Assembly (NCBI RefSeq): GCF_030272615.1
Contig: NC_081407.1
Coordinates: 441,775,213 to 441,839,212 of the forward strand
Direction: 5' to 3'
DNA: 64,000 bases
From: Cryptomeria japonica
Taxonomy: Eukaryota; Streptophyta; Pinopsida; Cupressales; Cupressaceae
Shown: positions 11,971 to 22,791 of the stretch, piece by piece
Numbering within the stretch: the first letter of the stretch is position 1
Layout: each line of letters opens with the position of its first letter
The notes under the pieces: generated by a model
The model's input: the letters and a program-made list of their open reading frames with translations, nothing else
Told to the model about the DNA's origin: nothing
Database searches by the model: none
Position numbers and translations under genes: made by a program

Positions 11971-12759
11971 GTCCATGTCTGGGTTGAATTTCTTGGTCTC
12001 CCTCTTCCTTGTTGGTTGTTTCTACAAATGATCTCCCAATCTCTTAGCAAGGTGGTTTGCATGGAACCAGACATTTTTTCATGCTCGACCCCAAAAGAGG
12101 GTTTGTATTGAAGTCATTTTTTCTTAGGATCTCAAGGAGACCATTGACATTCAGGTTGGTGGCCATAGTTTTTCCCAGCAAGTGTTGTATTTAAACTTTC
12201 CCAACACTTGTTATCGTTGTCAATGCTCTAATCACAAGATTAAGGATTGTCTGCTTGTTGCTACTTGAGCCAAACCGCCTTAGAAATATAGTTGTTCTTC
12301 TCACTCGTCAGAGCCCAATTCTGAGGATGGCTAGAACACTATGGGTCGAAAGAATAAACACAAGTCAGATGCCTCAAGTGTGGAACAACCCTCTTCTCGG
12401 CCTATAGCACAACCCTCTTCTTAGTCTGTGCCATCTACGAAGCCCGCTCCAGTTACAACGTCAACTACTGCTCAACCATAGGTTTCAAACTCCGCAAATA
12501 AGGAGAAGAGTTATATTGAGAGTAGCTCCTGCCTTGAATGGGTGTGTATTCTATGTGGCTTTTGTTATTGGAGCCCAACACACTTATTCGCTATATCATT
12601 CTCACAAACCTGAAGGACGGATCGACAGCGAAGGTGAAGGTCATGATAAATGCACTTATTTCAATGGATTCTTACTCTAGTTTTCAACCTGCTTCAATTT
12701 TTTTGCAAAATGGCTTCTCCTCTCTTGAGGACAAAGAAGGCATGCAAGACTTTGAATGA
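11971..12759 (+). pseudogene. LINE ORF1 (RNA-binding protein), 5' part missing
   Basis: It begins inside the DUF4283-like domain (VHVWVEFLGLPL, then IDIQVGGHSF with frame breaks). A perfect CCHC knuckle follows, CYRCQCSNHKIKDC at 12209-12250. After it comes a Ser/Pro/Thr-rich low-complexity tail. The final open piece ends in GAATGATG: the ORF1 TGA (12757-12759) overlaps the ATG of ORF2 (12759-12761). In plant L1 elements ORF1 binds the element RNA. Several stops and at least one frame change make it non-functional. Confidence 0.75.
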
Positions 12760-15700
12760 TGAATTTTCTATCATGGAATATTTAGGGCCTTACTAACCCC
12801 GCTATAAAATATTTCATTCAAAATATTAGACAAGCTCATCCTGGTATTGATGTTTTTTGCCTTCAAGAACTTAAAATTTCAGCTTTCATGTTGGTTGTTG
12901 CATGTTGTGTGATATGGCTAGATGGCTTGGTTTTTGCTTCATAACACGAAGTTGGTCAAGGAGGTGTTGTCACTCTTCTCTTGCCACATTGGCATTCTAC
13001 TATTGTTGACCATGGGTCAGATCCTACTCAGCGGGCAGTGTGGGTCCTCATGTTTGTCGACAATCATTCTTTTGGGATCATTAATATTTGTGTTTCTAAT
13101 GATGTTGTGGAGCGATCTTCTTTATGGTATTGGATTGTTGATTCCGTGCCACCTACCACTTGGGTTATGTGCGGAGATTTTAATATGGTTGAAGTGGCTT
13201 CAAATATGGTTGAAGTGGATTCAAATAAAGATGGCATTCTACCTTTCCAGTGGACAACTGGAAAGCGTGAAGCCTGGTTTCACATGCATAATAAATTGGG
13301 TCTTTTTTATTCCAATACTTCCCATCACCCTTCTCAAGGTGTCTGGCACACTTGGAGTGATTTTAGAGCTAGCTCTGACAAAAAATTTAAACACCTTGAT
13401 CATGCTATGATCACTACGCACTCTTTTTTTTCTTTTGGGGAAAATCAATCTCTCCCAGTTTTGCCACTTGTTGAGATCACTCTGTCTGATCACTTTCCCA
13501 TCAAGTTTATCATTGAATAGATTCCAGGCTATAGGTGCTCTTCGAAAACATAATTTTTCCTTATTACTTCTTTGTTGAGTCATCCTCCCATGCTGGCCCA
13601 CATCCAGCAGGTTTGGAATCTTGAGAGTCGTCCTATTTAACCCATTGGTTGGATTATGTGGTGGAATGATGCTATCCAATGCACTGTTTGTTTCCTATGC
13701 ATCTATGGCAGATAGTTGGCCTCATACCACAAGCGATCTTATGAGACCAATAACAGAGCTCTAAAGGTAGTTACTGGAGCTTTAATGGTGAACCCTTTTA
13801 TCCTTGAATATCAAATTCAGGTGGCTCAACTCAGGCACCAAAAAAAATTATAGACTCTCATTCTACAAGAGGAGCCCAAATTAAAGCCAGATTACACTAA
13901 CTCAAGGTTGGGTATCGTGCTTCTAAGGAATTTATTTTAGCTCTCAGGGCTCGTCATTTCTCTCTAGGGATTAAAAGAATTAAAGAAGGGCAATCAGTGC
14001 TCTCTGAGCTTCTGGATATTCTTCAAGCATTTGTCAAACATTATGAGAAAGTGTTCACAGTGTAGGAAAATTTCCTTGTTCGTGATCTTGCTTTGCAAGA
14101 ATGATCGATGCTCAAAGAGTGTTTTGTGATCAACTTCTCACTCTTGAGGATATTAAGAAGGTCATTTTTTTATGGTAGATGACAAAGCACCTAGTTGTGA
14201 TGGATTTCCTTGTGAAATTTACAAGGCTTTATGGCCTTGTGTTTTTGCAGACCTCCACAAAGTTTATTTGGAAGCCTTTCATTCTCATTCTCTAGGGTCT
14301 CTTATTAATAAGGGGAATATAAAATTCATCCCTAAGTCTGTTGATCCAAAGGACATTTGTAATTGGTAGCCTATTACCCTATTGAATGTTTCATATAAGA
14401 TTATTGTGAAAGCCTTGGCTCTCAAAATTAGACATTTGCTCCTGCAGATTATGCAGCCTGAACAGACTGGTTTTATCAAATCTAGATTTATTATGGATAA
14501 TATTATTACAATTTGGGAAGGCATGGAATAGGCTCAGAGTTCTTCATAGAAATATCTCTTCCTCAAAATTGACTTCACCGAGGCCTATGTTCGCATTGAA
14601 TGGCCTTTTATTTTGGCAATGCTTAAAGCCCTAGGGTTTGGTCCCTGATATATTCAGTTTGTGCAAATTATTTTTAGTGATGCATATGCCTGCATCACCA
14701 TTAATGGTCATCAATCTTCAACTTTTGGGCTTTATAGATTCATTTGTCAAGGCTTCCCTCTTGTGACCTCATTGTATGTGCTTGTAGCAGAAGGATTTGG
14801 TTGCTTGCTTCTGCCATTTGTATTGGACATCTTCGGGGGATTTCCCTACCTGAGTCACCTTCTCAGCTTGTTAATGGCCATTTTATGGATGATTCTTTCC
14901 TCTCTTCTCAAAGAGGAGAATAATGTTAAGGAAGCCCTTCATTGTCTGGACATTTTTTGTCTTTCTTTTGGGTCGGTCATTCAATGGCACAAGATGCAAT
15001 GCTATAGGCAATCTTTCCTTTCGACCACTTCTTGGTTGCTCTAGTTTGGATGGAAGTGGATTCAGCATGGGGAAATTTTTCATTTTCTTGGCATTCCCTT
15101 TTTTTTCAGGGTTTTGTTGTCACTCTCTAGAATGCAGTGCTTGCTAAAATAGAAAAGAAGATTGCCTACTGGATTACCAAGCCTCTTTCCTTGGCTAAAA
15201 AATTTCTGATTTGTTCTAAACTCCTTTTTTCTACTCATGTGTATTATTCTTCGTGCTAGGCTCCTTCTAGAACTTCTTGTTTCAAGCTTGAGAAGCTCTT
15301 GCAAGACTTTCTTTGGGCAAATGGTGCTGATCATCATGGTTTCCATAGAGTTGCCTGGGATTTTTTATTATCTCCCTCAGGACTCTAGTGGGCTTGGTCT
15401 CTTGTCTACGTAGAAATAAGGCTTAGCCCTATGTGCCAAATGGGTGCTTAGAGCTATTTCTGGCAATGAATCATGGAAATTTTTTCTTTGCCACTGCATC
15501 TCTTCAAAACACCTAGTTAATAGGTCGGTCTGGAAGGAGATTTTCTTTCAAACTCTTCTTCTTATGAAATATTTTGTGCGCATTCAAGGCACTTTTTTTG
15601 CCAAAATTATTTGGCATGCCTAGGAAGCTATTAAGCCTTGGCTTCATTGTGACGGTTTAGGTTTTCATGATGGCCTTTCCTTCAACCATCATAATATTTG

Positions 15701-16829
15701 AGGGTCACCTCTCATTTAGGTTCAAGGGATCCCTTTGGCCCATGTCCTGGAGTGCATGCTATGTGTTTTCTTAAACGTGGCATTTGTACTCCTTGTGACC
15801 TTTTTTCTCAAGCAACCATGAGTCTTTATTCATCGGAGGACTTGCAGTCTCAGGTCCACCTTGCTCAACTAGATGGATAGACATATGAGTTGGTGCTCTC
15901 TGCCCTACCTCTAAATATGCTACACAAAACTAGTATTCATTATATGAGACCTTGGTGGAAAGATTGGTGTTGGTTTCCCAACACTTCTTTCTATAGTTAT
16001 AATCCCAAGATGGGTTACCACTAGCTTGTTCCTCATTTGCCTATGATTCCCACCTTGAATTGCAAATGGCATTTGCAGTCTTCACAATAAAATTTGGCAG
16101 TCCAGATTCTAGACTATTTGGTCTGCCATAGTTGAACCTAAGGTGGCACATTTTGCCTAGTGTATTCTTTTCCAAGGCTTGCCTATTCCCATTTCAAGCA
16201 TCTTGGGGTGCCTGACCCTTGTTGTCCCTTTTGTGGGTTTCTTAAGACTTTGATACATATCTTTTTTGGTTATGTAGAAGAGCCTAATAGTTGTGGGTTT
16301 GGATTCATGATTTCTTTAAGCCTTTTTGGCCTGAACCCTTTTCTTGGCATATGGTGTTGTTGGGGGATTCTCTGTGGCTTCCTTTCAAATTCACCCAAAT
16401 TTGACATGCTTTTAGGATGGAAATCCTCTTCAGTTTATGGAAAGATAGAAATATTGTTCTATTTTCTCATAGCACTCTTGATATTAATGATTTTATGTAC
16501 GCTAAAGCTTGTATATGCAATAATGTGATGTTATAGATTCAGGTGCAGGCCAATAAAGTGGCACTAGAAGTGGCCCACTTGTAGAATTTTCTTGATCACT
16601 AGGGAAATGCCCCATGTATAGTTGCCATAATTCCATTGGATTTGATTGCCTCCGATGACCATTCTCCGACCCATGGCCATCAGTGCAGCCATAGCTTTTT
16701 GGTCAATGGATTTTGCACTCCTCATTCCCAGGCTCCTCACTGCCACTCTAGTGGGTGGAGGGATTCCTTGCATCGTCGCTCAGCCTCTCCATCTTGTGGT
16801 GGCTCTCTTTCTAGGTGGCCTACATGCAG

Positions 16830-16874
16830 TGGTACCTCTTTGGCTCCTAGAAGTTCTAGTTGGCCTATGGGTGG
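16830..16874 (+). repeat. 45 bp in-frame repeat in the LINE ORF2 tail, left unit
   Basis: TGGTACCTCTTTGGCTCC and the next 3 bases at 16830-16850 recur at 19661-19681. With element T and one target copy removed, the two units are 45 bp apart, which is 15 codons. The units share GTSLAP and SSWP-like residues, a short peptide repeat near the protein's C-terminus. Confidence 0.75.
16870..16874. repeat. Element T target-site duplication, left copy (GGTGG)
   Basis: GGTGG directly before TGTTAGAG; exact match to 19656-19660. Confidence 0.93.
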
Positions 16875-17247
16875 TGTTAGAGTATTCGGGTCTTTACTTA
16901 ATTAATTAAACAACATTTGTTTAATTCTGTAAGTTCCTTATTATCTCTTTTACACTTAAGCTAACTTTAGGTGCATAATAATTAATTCTTTTATTAATTA
17001 TTATGTGCAAGCCTAGGTTTTATTTTTTATGGTTTCTTGACCTATTAAAGGTTATCTCTTTTCTTTGTATTGTAAGCCAAGGATTATCACATTACACATT
17101 TTATGAATATTGAGCTCTCATCTTTTTGAGCATATTTTCTGTGTATTGTTTTTTCTGCTATTTGCTTCCTTGCTTCTCCTTGTAACAGGTTATTCAGCCA
17201 GTAGAGATCTTTAGGATCCTATGGTGTTGTATCTCTCAACTATCACA
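16875..17247 (+). repeat. Element T 5' LTR
   Basis: From TGTTAGAGTATTCGG to CTATCACA. It is AT-rich and contains a perfect 12 bp stem (16975-16986 with 16993-17004, loop TCTTTT). Confidence 0.94.
16975..17004. repeat. Hairpin in T 5' LTR
   Basis: Arms ATAATAATTAAT and ATTAATTATTAT are perfect reverse complements around a 6-base loop. The same stem is kept in the other LTR (19382-19411) although the loop has changed from TCTTTT to TATTTT. Confidence 0.85.
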
Positions 17248-17259
17248 TGGTGTCAGAGC
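17248..17259 (+). other. Element T primer-binding site
   Basis: TGGTGTCAGAGC starts directly after the LTR; one base differs from the canonical TGGTATCAGAGC. Confidence 0.9.
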
Positions 17260-19270
17260 TTCAGATCTGCAGCTATCTGTTCTTGTTTTGAGAATTTTTG
17301 CATTGGAAGCAGATCTGGGGTTTCAGGAAGTTTTTTTATGCACATAGTGATAGGCCTTTTTCTTGAGCACTTTGGGCATAAACAAACCTCACCATTGTGC
17401 TCAAAAGGCCCAAAAACCCCTATGGTCATATAAAACTTGACGATTTTTGGCTCTTGAGCCTTTGGGAGTTTTTTTCTCTAGTACTAGGTCGTACGGCCCT
17501 GGCACGCAGTTCAAGAAAAAATGCCTTTTTACAGCATACAGGCCGAAAGTTGATTTTTTGACCAAAAAATAAATAAAACAAAATCATTTTCAAATTTTTT
17601 GGCGAAAACTTCTTTGTTTAAAAAAAATCAAACATTGTTTTGGGGTTTACCCCACAGTACACAGGGTATCGTGGGGTCCCCTGGCTTGCTACAGATCTGG
17701 CACCGCTGGTGGTTCTGACACCGCTCACCCCTGGCTCCCCACCATCCATTGGTCCTACCTTCCCAGCCCCTGCTAGCCCTCGGCCCTACCCGTCGGCCCC
17801 CACCTGTGGCCCTCTCCAGCGCCACCCTCTCGCTGCGTCGTCCGCCTCTACCTTGCACCACCCGCACTGCACTCGCTATCATTGCTCTATCTGCGGCCTC
17901 CCTGCACCACTCATGCTCGTCGGCCACCATGGCTCCTATGCGACAACTACAACACCTCCACCCAACCCCCACAGTACTGCCCACGGACCACCTTCGCCCG
18001 ACCCTACCCCCGTTGCACCTCCCTCTTGCCTCTTTTAGGGGGGGTTGGTTGTTTTGCCATAACTTGGGCAAACAGAGTCTTTTTTAAGAAAACAAATAGG
18101 CATCGGAGAGCTGGTTCTAAGCCAGACCTTGTGGTGTTGGAATATTTTTCCAATTTCATTGTTTGACTATTTTTTTTCCAGTCAAAGTGGGGTCTCATTT
18201 TTACACTCCGGAGCCGTAGAATGAGCATTCGACCTCCATTTTTTGAAAAATTTATATTTTTCGAAAGCATTTGATGTGTAATTTCCATTCATATGGGTTT
18301 TCTTTCCAAATTCTTCTCCAAGAATATTTTATTTAGTTTTTTGCTTTTTAGCACTCTGGTAGATATCTTAGTTGTTTCAAGTTCTGGGATCTCTTCTTTG
18401 AGTAGGATGTCTCAGTTTTGGTTGTTCTTTCTATTTCCATTCTTCTTATCATTGTATCTTCTTTTATGCAAATGCATTGAGATAAAGTACCATCATCCAT
18501 TTTTTACTTGGGATCTTGCACATCTTGTGCCTTATTGTACATGCACTACTTATAAAGTGCCATGAGGGGGTTGATGTTTGCCTTTTGTTTTCCATCTACC
18601 TTTGTCCAGTGAGTATTCCTTCCATGACATTCACCTCATGATGTGTGTCAAGTGAGTGTTCCTTCCATGACACTAAGTACTTTCTCTGTGCCTTCGATGT
18701 TTTTGGTTCTTCATAATGCAGTTCTTGTTGGCCATTCTTTTCAGTGTACCTGTCCCTCTCTCTTTTCAACATTATGGGTAGGTTTGTCCTATTGGTTCTA
18801 ATGTTTCCATGGTTCAATTGATCATCTTTTTAGGCTTTGGTTTCTCATGCCATCTGTATCTTTGAGTTTGGTTGTTTGCCTTTGTTTGCCTTCTGATTCG
18901 AGTAGTGTCATTTAAGGGGACTCATATAGATTGCAGTCTTCTCTACCTAGTCATGTTCTATTTCAGTGGAGGTTCTTCAGATCAGCAGTTATTCTTTGAC
19001 AGTGTTTGCAGGTTCTTCATGCTTTAGTGATTCTTTTGATCTTCTCTTGTTCCTATCTTTTGGAACATTCTTGTTTGGACTTTTTTAGTCCCTCTTCTTG
19101 CCTTTTCCATCTATGTTTGGAGTAGAGTTTTTTTCCCACATGGTTTTCTCTATTTCTCTGGTTCATATAGATTTGGTTGTATTTGGGTACCTGATCAGGC
19201 CTTGTTGTTAGGACCCATCTTTCTTGCTTACAGTACTTATTCTAGGTTTTAGCTTCTCCCTAAGTCTAGC
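17260..19270 (+). other. Element T interior, no recognisable genes
   Basis: About 2 kb of T-rich sequence broken by a GC-rich, C-rich island at 17660-18040. A 22 bp motif (GTGAGTATTCCTTCCATG and neighbours) occurs at 18608-18629 and 18651-18672. Short frames here, including a hydrophobic one at 18293-18565, have no homology that I recognise. Confidence 0.7.
17660..18040 (+). other. GC-rich island inside element T
   Basis: The composition changes abruptly to CCC/CCG-rich sequence, with many CpG sites in an otherwise AT-rich, CpG-poor window. Frames on both strands are low-complexity (Pro/Ser/Ala/Thr on +, Arg/Gly/Val on -). It could be captured host sequence or a leader with a biased N-terminal coding remnant; the sequence alone does not decide. 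Confidence 0.5.
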
Positions 19271-19281
19271 TTAAGGGGGGG
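19271..19281 (+). promoter_or_regulatory. Element T polypurine tract
   Basis: TTAAGGGGGGG directly before the second LTR. Confidence 0.85.
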
Positions 19282-19655
19282 TGTTACAATATTCGGGTCT
19301 TTACATCATTAATCAAACAACTTTTGTTTCATTCTTTAAGTTCCCTATTATCTCTTTTACACTTAAGCTAACTTTAGGTGCATAATAATTAATTATTTTA
19401 TTAATTATTATGTGCAAGCCTAGGTTTTCCTTTTCAGGGTTTCTTGACCTATTAGAGGTTATTTCTTTTCTTTGTATTGTAAGATTAAGGATTATCACAT
19501 TACACATTTTGTGAATATTGAGCTCTCATCTTTTTTAGCATATTTTTTGTGTATTGTTTTTTTTGTTATTTGCTTTCTTGCTTCTCCTTGTAACAAGTTA
19601 TTCAGCTTGCAAAGATCTTTGGGCTCATGTGGTGTTGTATTTCTCAACTCTCACA
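19282..19655 (+). repeat. Element T 3' LTR
   Basis: 374 bp, TGTTACAATATTCGG to CTCTCACA, pairing with 16875-17247; it contains the conserved hairpin at 19382-19411. Confidence 0.94.
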
Positions 19656-19660
19656 GGTGG
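19656..19660. repeat. Element T target-site duplication, right copy (GGTGG)
   Basis: Exact match to 16870-16874. Confidence 0.93.
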
Positions 19661-20056
19661 TGGTACCTCTTTGGCTCCTAGTGGTTCTGAATGGCCTGAT
19701 TCTAGTTGGCCCAACTCTTCCAAGGTGGGTCCTTGACTGTATCTAGAAATCTCTCCTTCTTGGAAGGATAATGAGGATATTGTTGAGGCTGATGAGGAGG
19801 GGTGGGACCTCCCTAACCCCCCTCCCAACCCTGCTAATGTATGAGGTAAAAAAGATGATTTATATCCCCCGCCTCCTTCCTTTTCTATTGCTCTAGCCGC
19901 TTAGGATTTTTTTTATGTTTATGGCATTTTAGTTGAACTATTATATCCAAAGATGGCCTGTGTGACTCTCGAGGAGTGATCTCTTCCTCCCACTTTTTTC
20001 TATGAATAGTTTATACTTAATACTTTTCTAATGGAATGCATATTCATCAAAAATAT
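19661..20056 (+). pseudogene. LINE ORF2 C-terminal tail and 3' UTR
   Basis: It continues the frame that stopped at element T: a Ser/Trp/Pro-rich tail, a TGA near 19736 and then an acidic stretch (SWKDNEDIVEADEEGWD) with PPPNP. After about 19.9 kb it is non-coding and ends in an A-rich CATCAAAAATATT near 20056. Confidence 0.6.
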
Positions 20057-20068
20057 TAATGCCATATT

Positions 20069-21032
20069 TGTATGATGTAAGCATAAATGGGTCTTAGTAA
20101 ATCATAGGGATGCGAACACTAAGGTGAGAGCCTCAAATATGGTTTAAATTGTAAGGTGGGTACAATTTAGGACACTAAACTCTCTAAAAAACCTAGCTAA
20201 ATTTACCATGCAAGAATATTGAGATATATAATAATCATCTTCATCATAAAAAAGGGATGTGAGAAAGATCAACAAAATTGTCACAACCTTACAATTGATC
20301 TAGCAAGACTTGGTAATGTAGCATCCTAAACTATACTTACCTACAATTTTGTCCTCACCTAGGCCTCAATTTGGTGTTCCATCTTCCAAGGCCTAATTGC
20401 AATGTTGATTCTACTCACACCACTTACCTATTCCATATTTTCATCAATCTATATCTCAACCCCCAATTTGGAGTCCTGATTTCCAAGACTAGGATGTACC
20501 ATGCCCTAATCCCAAATCAGGACCAAGGTGTACCATGCCCTGGGCCTCTTAATTGGGCCCCAAATTGCACCCCCTCGATGATCATCTTGAATGAGTGGTA
20601 ATTTGAATCCCATGTCGGCCTATTACAAAAATTTAATTTGATTTTCATCAATCAAGTATAAAAGGAGGTCTACCCCTCTCATTTTTTGCCTAATCAATCA
20701 ATTTATCAACCTACACTAGCAAAATCAAGTGAGCAAGAAATCAATCATTCATCAAGAATTGAAGCAAAAGTGAAGTCGAGATCAAGCATTGAAGATAGCA
20801 CTCATGATCCATGTTTTATGAATACATCCTACATAAGATCCTAATTGCTTTGTGTGAAGACAAACAAAACTTCATCAAGGTAAACATTGTGGTTTTCAAC
20901 ATTACATTTTAGATTCAGTCTTTCCCTCAAAAGGAAAGTACTTTACTTTAGTCTTCCATTATATTTATCAATTAAATTTCATGGTTAATTCCAAAATCAA
21001 GGTTTGACCTAGGCCAAACTCCTATACCCAAC
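20069..21032 (+). repeat. Candidate solo LTR
   Basis: CATATTT occurs at 20063-20069 and again at 21032-21038, just outside a block that starts TGTATGATGTAAG and ends CTATACCCAAC(A). The block carries a good TATA box (TATAAAAGG, 20657-20665) about two thirds of the way in, as expected at the U3/R junction. No paired LTR or internal coding sequence is nearby. The 3' terminus does not give a clean CA with a 5 bp duplication, so the boundaries are approximate. Confidence 0.4.
20657..20665 (+). promoter_or_regulatory. TATA box in candidate solo LTR
   Basis: TATAAAAGG, the best TATA match I noticed in the window; transcription would start about 30 bp downstream in the CTCTCATTTTTTGCC region. Confidence 0.45.
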
Positions 21033-21058
21033 ATATTTGCCTTTATTTCTGTGTGCAG

Positions 21059-21261
21059 CAAATAGGTGTGGAGTTGTACTTGGGAAATTTGATAGAGACG
21101 ACAATGATGAACAGGTTCAACTTTTGATGGCGAAAAATTCAATGGACCAAGGTGAATCTATTCTACTTGATCCTGAAAAATCAAGTCAAACTTTTAGGAA
21201 TGGGTCTGACATATCTTCTTTTGCCAAGATCCAAGTTTGTGGCTCAATGGGATATCTATAG
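21059..21261 (+). pseudogene. Possible 3' exon fragment of an unidentified gene
   Basis: A pyrimidine-rich stretch ending GTGTGCAG (21051-21058) looks like a plant 3' splice site. It is followed by an open frame of about 67 codons ending at TAG 21259-21261, with mixed, non-low-complexity composition (for example KFDRDDNDEQVQLLMAK). It matches no element protein seen here and I do not recognise it. No matching 5' exon, donor site or start is visible; it may be a gene fragment or chance. Confidence 0.25.
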
Positions 21262-22791
21262 CTTACTATTTATGTTAGTGTTACCTAATCTTGCCTTTAG
21301 CTCAATCACACAGAGCTTTATGACTTTAAAATGGAAAGAAAGGTACATTTTATCTTTGCTACATTATATCCATGTGCATAAGGAAATCTGAAGACCATTA
21401 TACCATATTGCATTATGAAAATGTATGTAAAATGGGAAATATTCACACGTCTTTCTGAAAAATGATGATCTTGATTGATAATAAAATATAAATTGTCTCA
21501 GACAAGCCATGGGACTAACTCATTCAATGTAGTAAACAAAATAATACCATATACATTGATAGGTAAATAAATAAAATGTTCATATAAGGAAAGAGACTAG
21601 TCATTGTCTAAATGATTGGTTCAGTGTGTTGCCTTGCTCTATGTCTCACCTTGAGCTACTTGTATCCTCCGTAGCTCCAGAATGATCCTAGTCCCTACAT
21701 CTGAGTGGTAAAGAATGATGTTAGAGCAATAAAAGATCTCTAACATTATTTGTAAATTATACCTATGCATGTAAAAAGTGATCTAATGCCATTAAGAAAC
21801 CAATGCATACTTTAGATGTCCAGGAAAACAACTAGGTCATCATACACATCTTAAATATGCATTTGTTTCTCTAACATGTTTGCTTTCTATTTGGGTATAG
21901 GTGAAATTCTTATCACTGTTCTTGTTTTATTTGTTTTTAGCATGTGGAGTGAAATGGGCTCCCACAAGGGTTGAGCCCAGCAACCTGCTAGGGATAGTGT
22001 AAATTTCTTTGACAAAGATGCAGATATCTTTGTTTGTCTTCCATGGTGATCACAATGAAAGAGTGTATGTCCTTCATGGCAATAAGTTGGTAGGGATATG
22101 AAGTTTCAAAATATTAGTACTGACATACTATCAGGAGAAAGCCATACTTTTTCACAAGAATCATCATTCAAGTGAGACAAGGAAAGTTGCATTTTGTCTC
22201 AAGAGAAAAGTCATATCATTGAGAATACAAGTGCACAAGAGTGTCCAAGATATTCAAAATAACTAGTAGATTTAATGTTGTATATACTATTATCCAATGG
22301 TGAAATATCACATCACAATATACATAGCACTAAACCAAAAGGTGGTTTTATCAATAGAGCATTCAAATCTGAAGGCACAATTATAGTAAAAGCACCATTG
22401 CATCAAAGAAAACTCAGTAAGCATCATTTTAATGACTTTATGATAGAGTTAGGGTTTGATGGCATTTGAAAAGAAAATGCATTCATTAACAGTGGATGCA
22501 TAGATACGAAGTTATAAGACATGAAGATTTGGAACAACAAAACCATGAAGTTTTGAGACAATGAATGAGAAAAAGGGAGTGGTAGAATGCATATTCTAGT
22601 ATTAATGGCCTATCATTAATTGCAATATTAGTAGACTAAAGATAGCATATTGAGAGCAGTCAAAATACAGTGCATAGGTTTGATCACAAAAGCACTGCAC
22701 AAGTCCACTTGACAGTGATTAAAGGCTAAAAGATCCATACGAGTGATATCTCAATGAATGGTATCACTATCATAATACAAAGATATGTCAC
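21262..22791. other. Unassigned AT-rich sequence
   Basis: No frame, LTR pair or repeat that I can identify. It may be old intronic or degraded repeat sequence; it continues after the solo LTR at 23588. Confidence 0.5.

Larger units (their letters stand above)
12759..16874 (+). pseudogene. LINE ORF2: endonuclease and reverse transcriptase
   Basis: The start MNFLSWNI (then a stop, GLTNPA) matches the first block of the apurinic-type endonuclease. CLQELK follows, then CGDFNMVE near 13168 and LSDHFPIKF near 13482, the Asp-His end of that fold. RT blocks are DDKAPSCDGFP (14175), PITLLNVSYKI (14371), TGFIKSRFIMDN (14469), FLKIDF (14562) and the catalytic box HFMDDSF at about 14878-14898. Downstream are THVYYSS, LEKLLQDFLWANG and FHRVAWDF, typical of the L1 post-RT region, and CPFCGFLKTLIH near 16221, a zf-RVT-like finger. 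The protein continues past element T as a Ser/Gly/Pro/Trp-rich tail. There are many stops and frameshifts. Confidence 0.85.
16875..19655 (+). mobile_element. T: short non-autonomous LTR retrotransposon
   Basis: 2781 bp with two similar LTRs of 373 and 374 bp, a primer site TGGTGTCAGAGC, a polypurine tract and a perfect 5 bp duplication GGTGG. The 2.03 kb interior has no gag or pol motif in any frame, so it would need enzymes from another element. It is larger than a typical TRIM and smaller than a typical LARD. Confidence 0.92.
11970..20056 (+). mobile_element. L1-type LINE (decayed), interrupted by element T
   Basis: Non-LTR retrotransposon of the plant L1 clade. It has ORF1 with a DUF4283-like region and a CCHC knuckle, ORF2 with an endonuclease, L1 RT blocks and a C-terminal zf-RVT-like zinc finger. 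Its 5' end is separated by H1. Element T occupies 16875-19655, and the LINE resumes at 19661. The 3' end is put near 20056 at CATCAAAAATATT, a weak A-rich end; this boundary is a guess. Confidence 0.8.

Noticed and set aside
13239-13679. 146-codon minus-strand frame in the LINE endonuclease
   Set aside because: Antisense shadow of the endonuclease region, which has matching family motifs on the plus strand.
16636-16909. Overlapping 87-89 codon frames near 16.7 kb as separate genes
   Set aside because: They are the C-terminal tail of LINE ORF2 in alternative frames, running into the T LTR.
17628-18071. 147-codon minus-strand Arg/Gly-rich frame in element T
   Set aside because: An open frame forced by GC-rich composition; three overlapping frames are open in the same block and none has a recognisable motif.
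18293-18565. Hydrophobic 90-codon frame in element T as a membrane protein
   Set aside because: T-rich sequence gives Phe/Leu codons by chance; no support from neighbours or homology.
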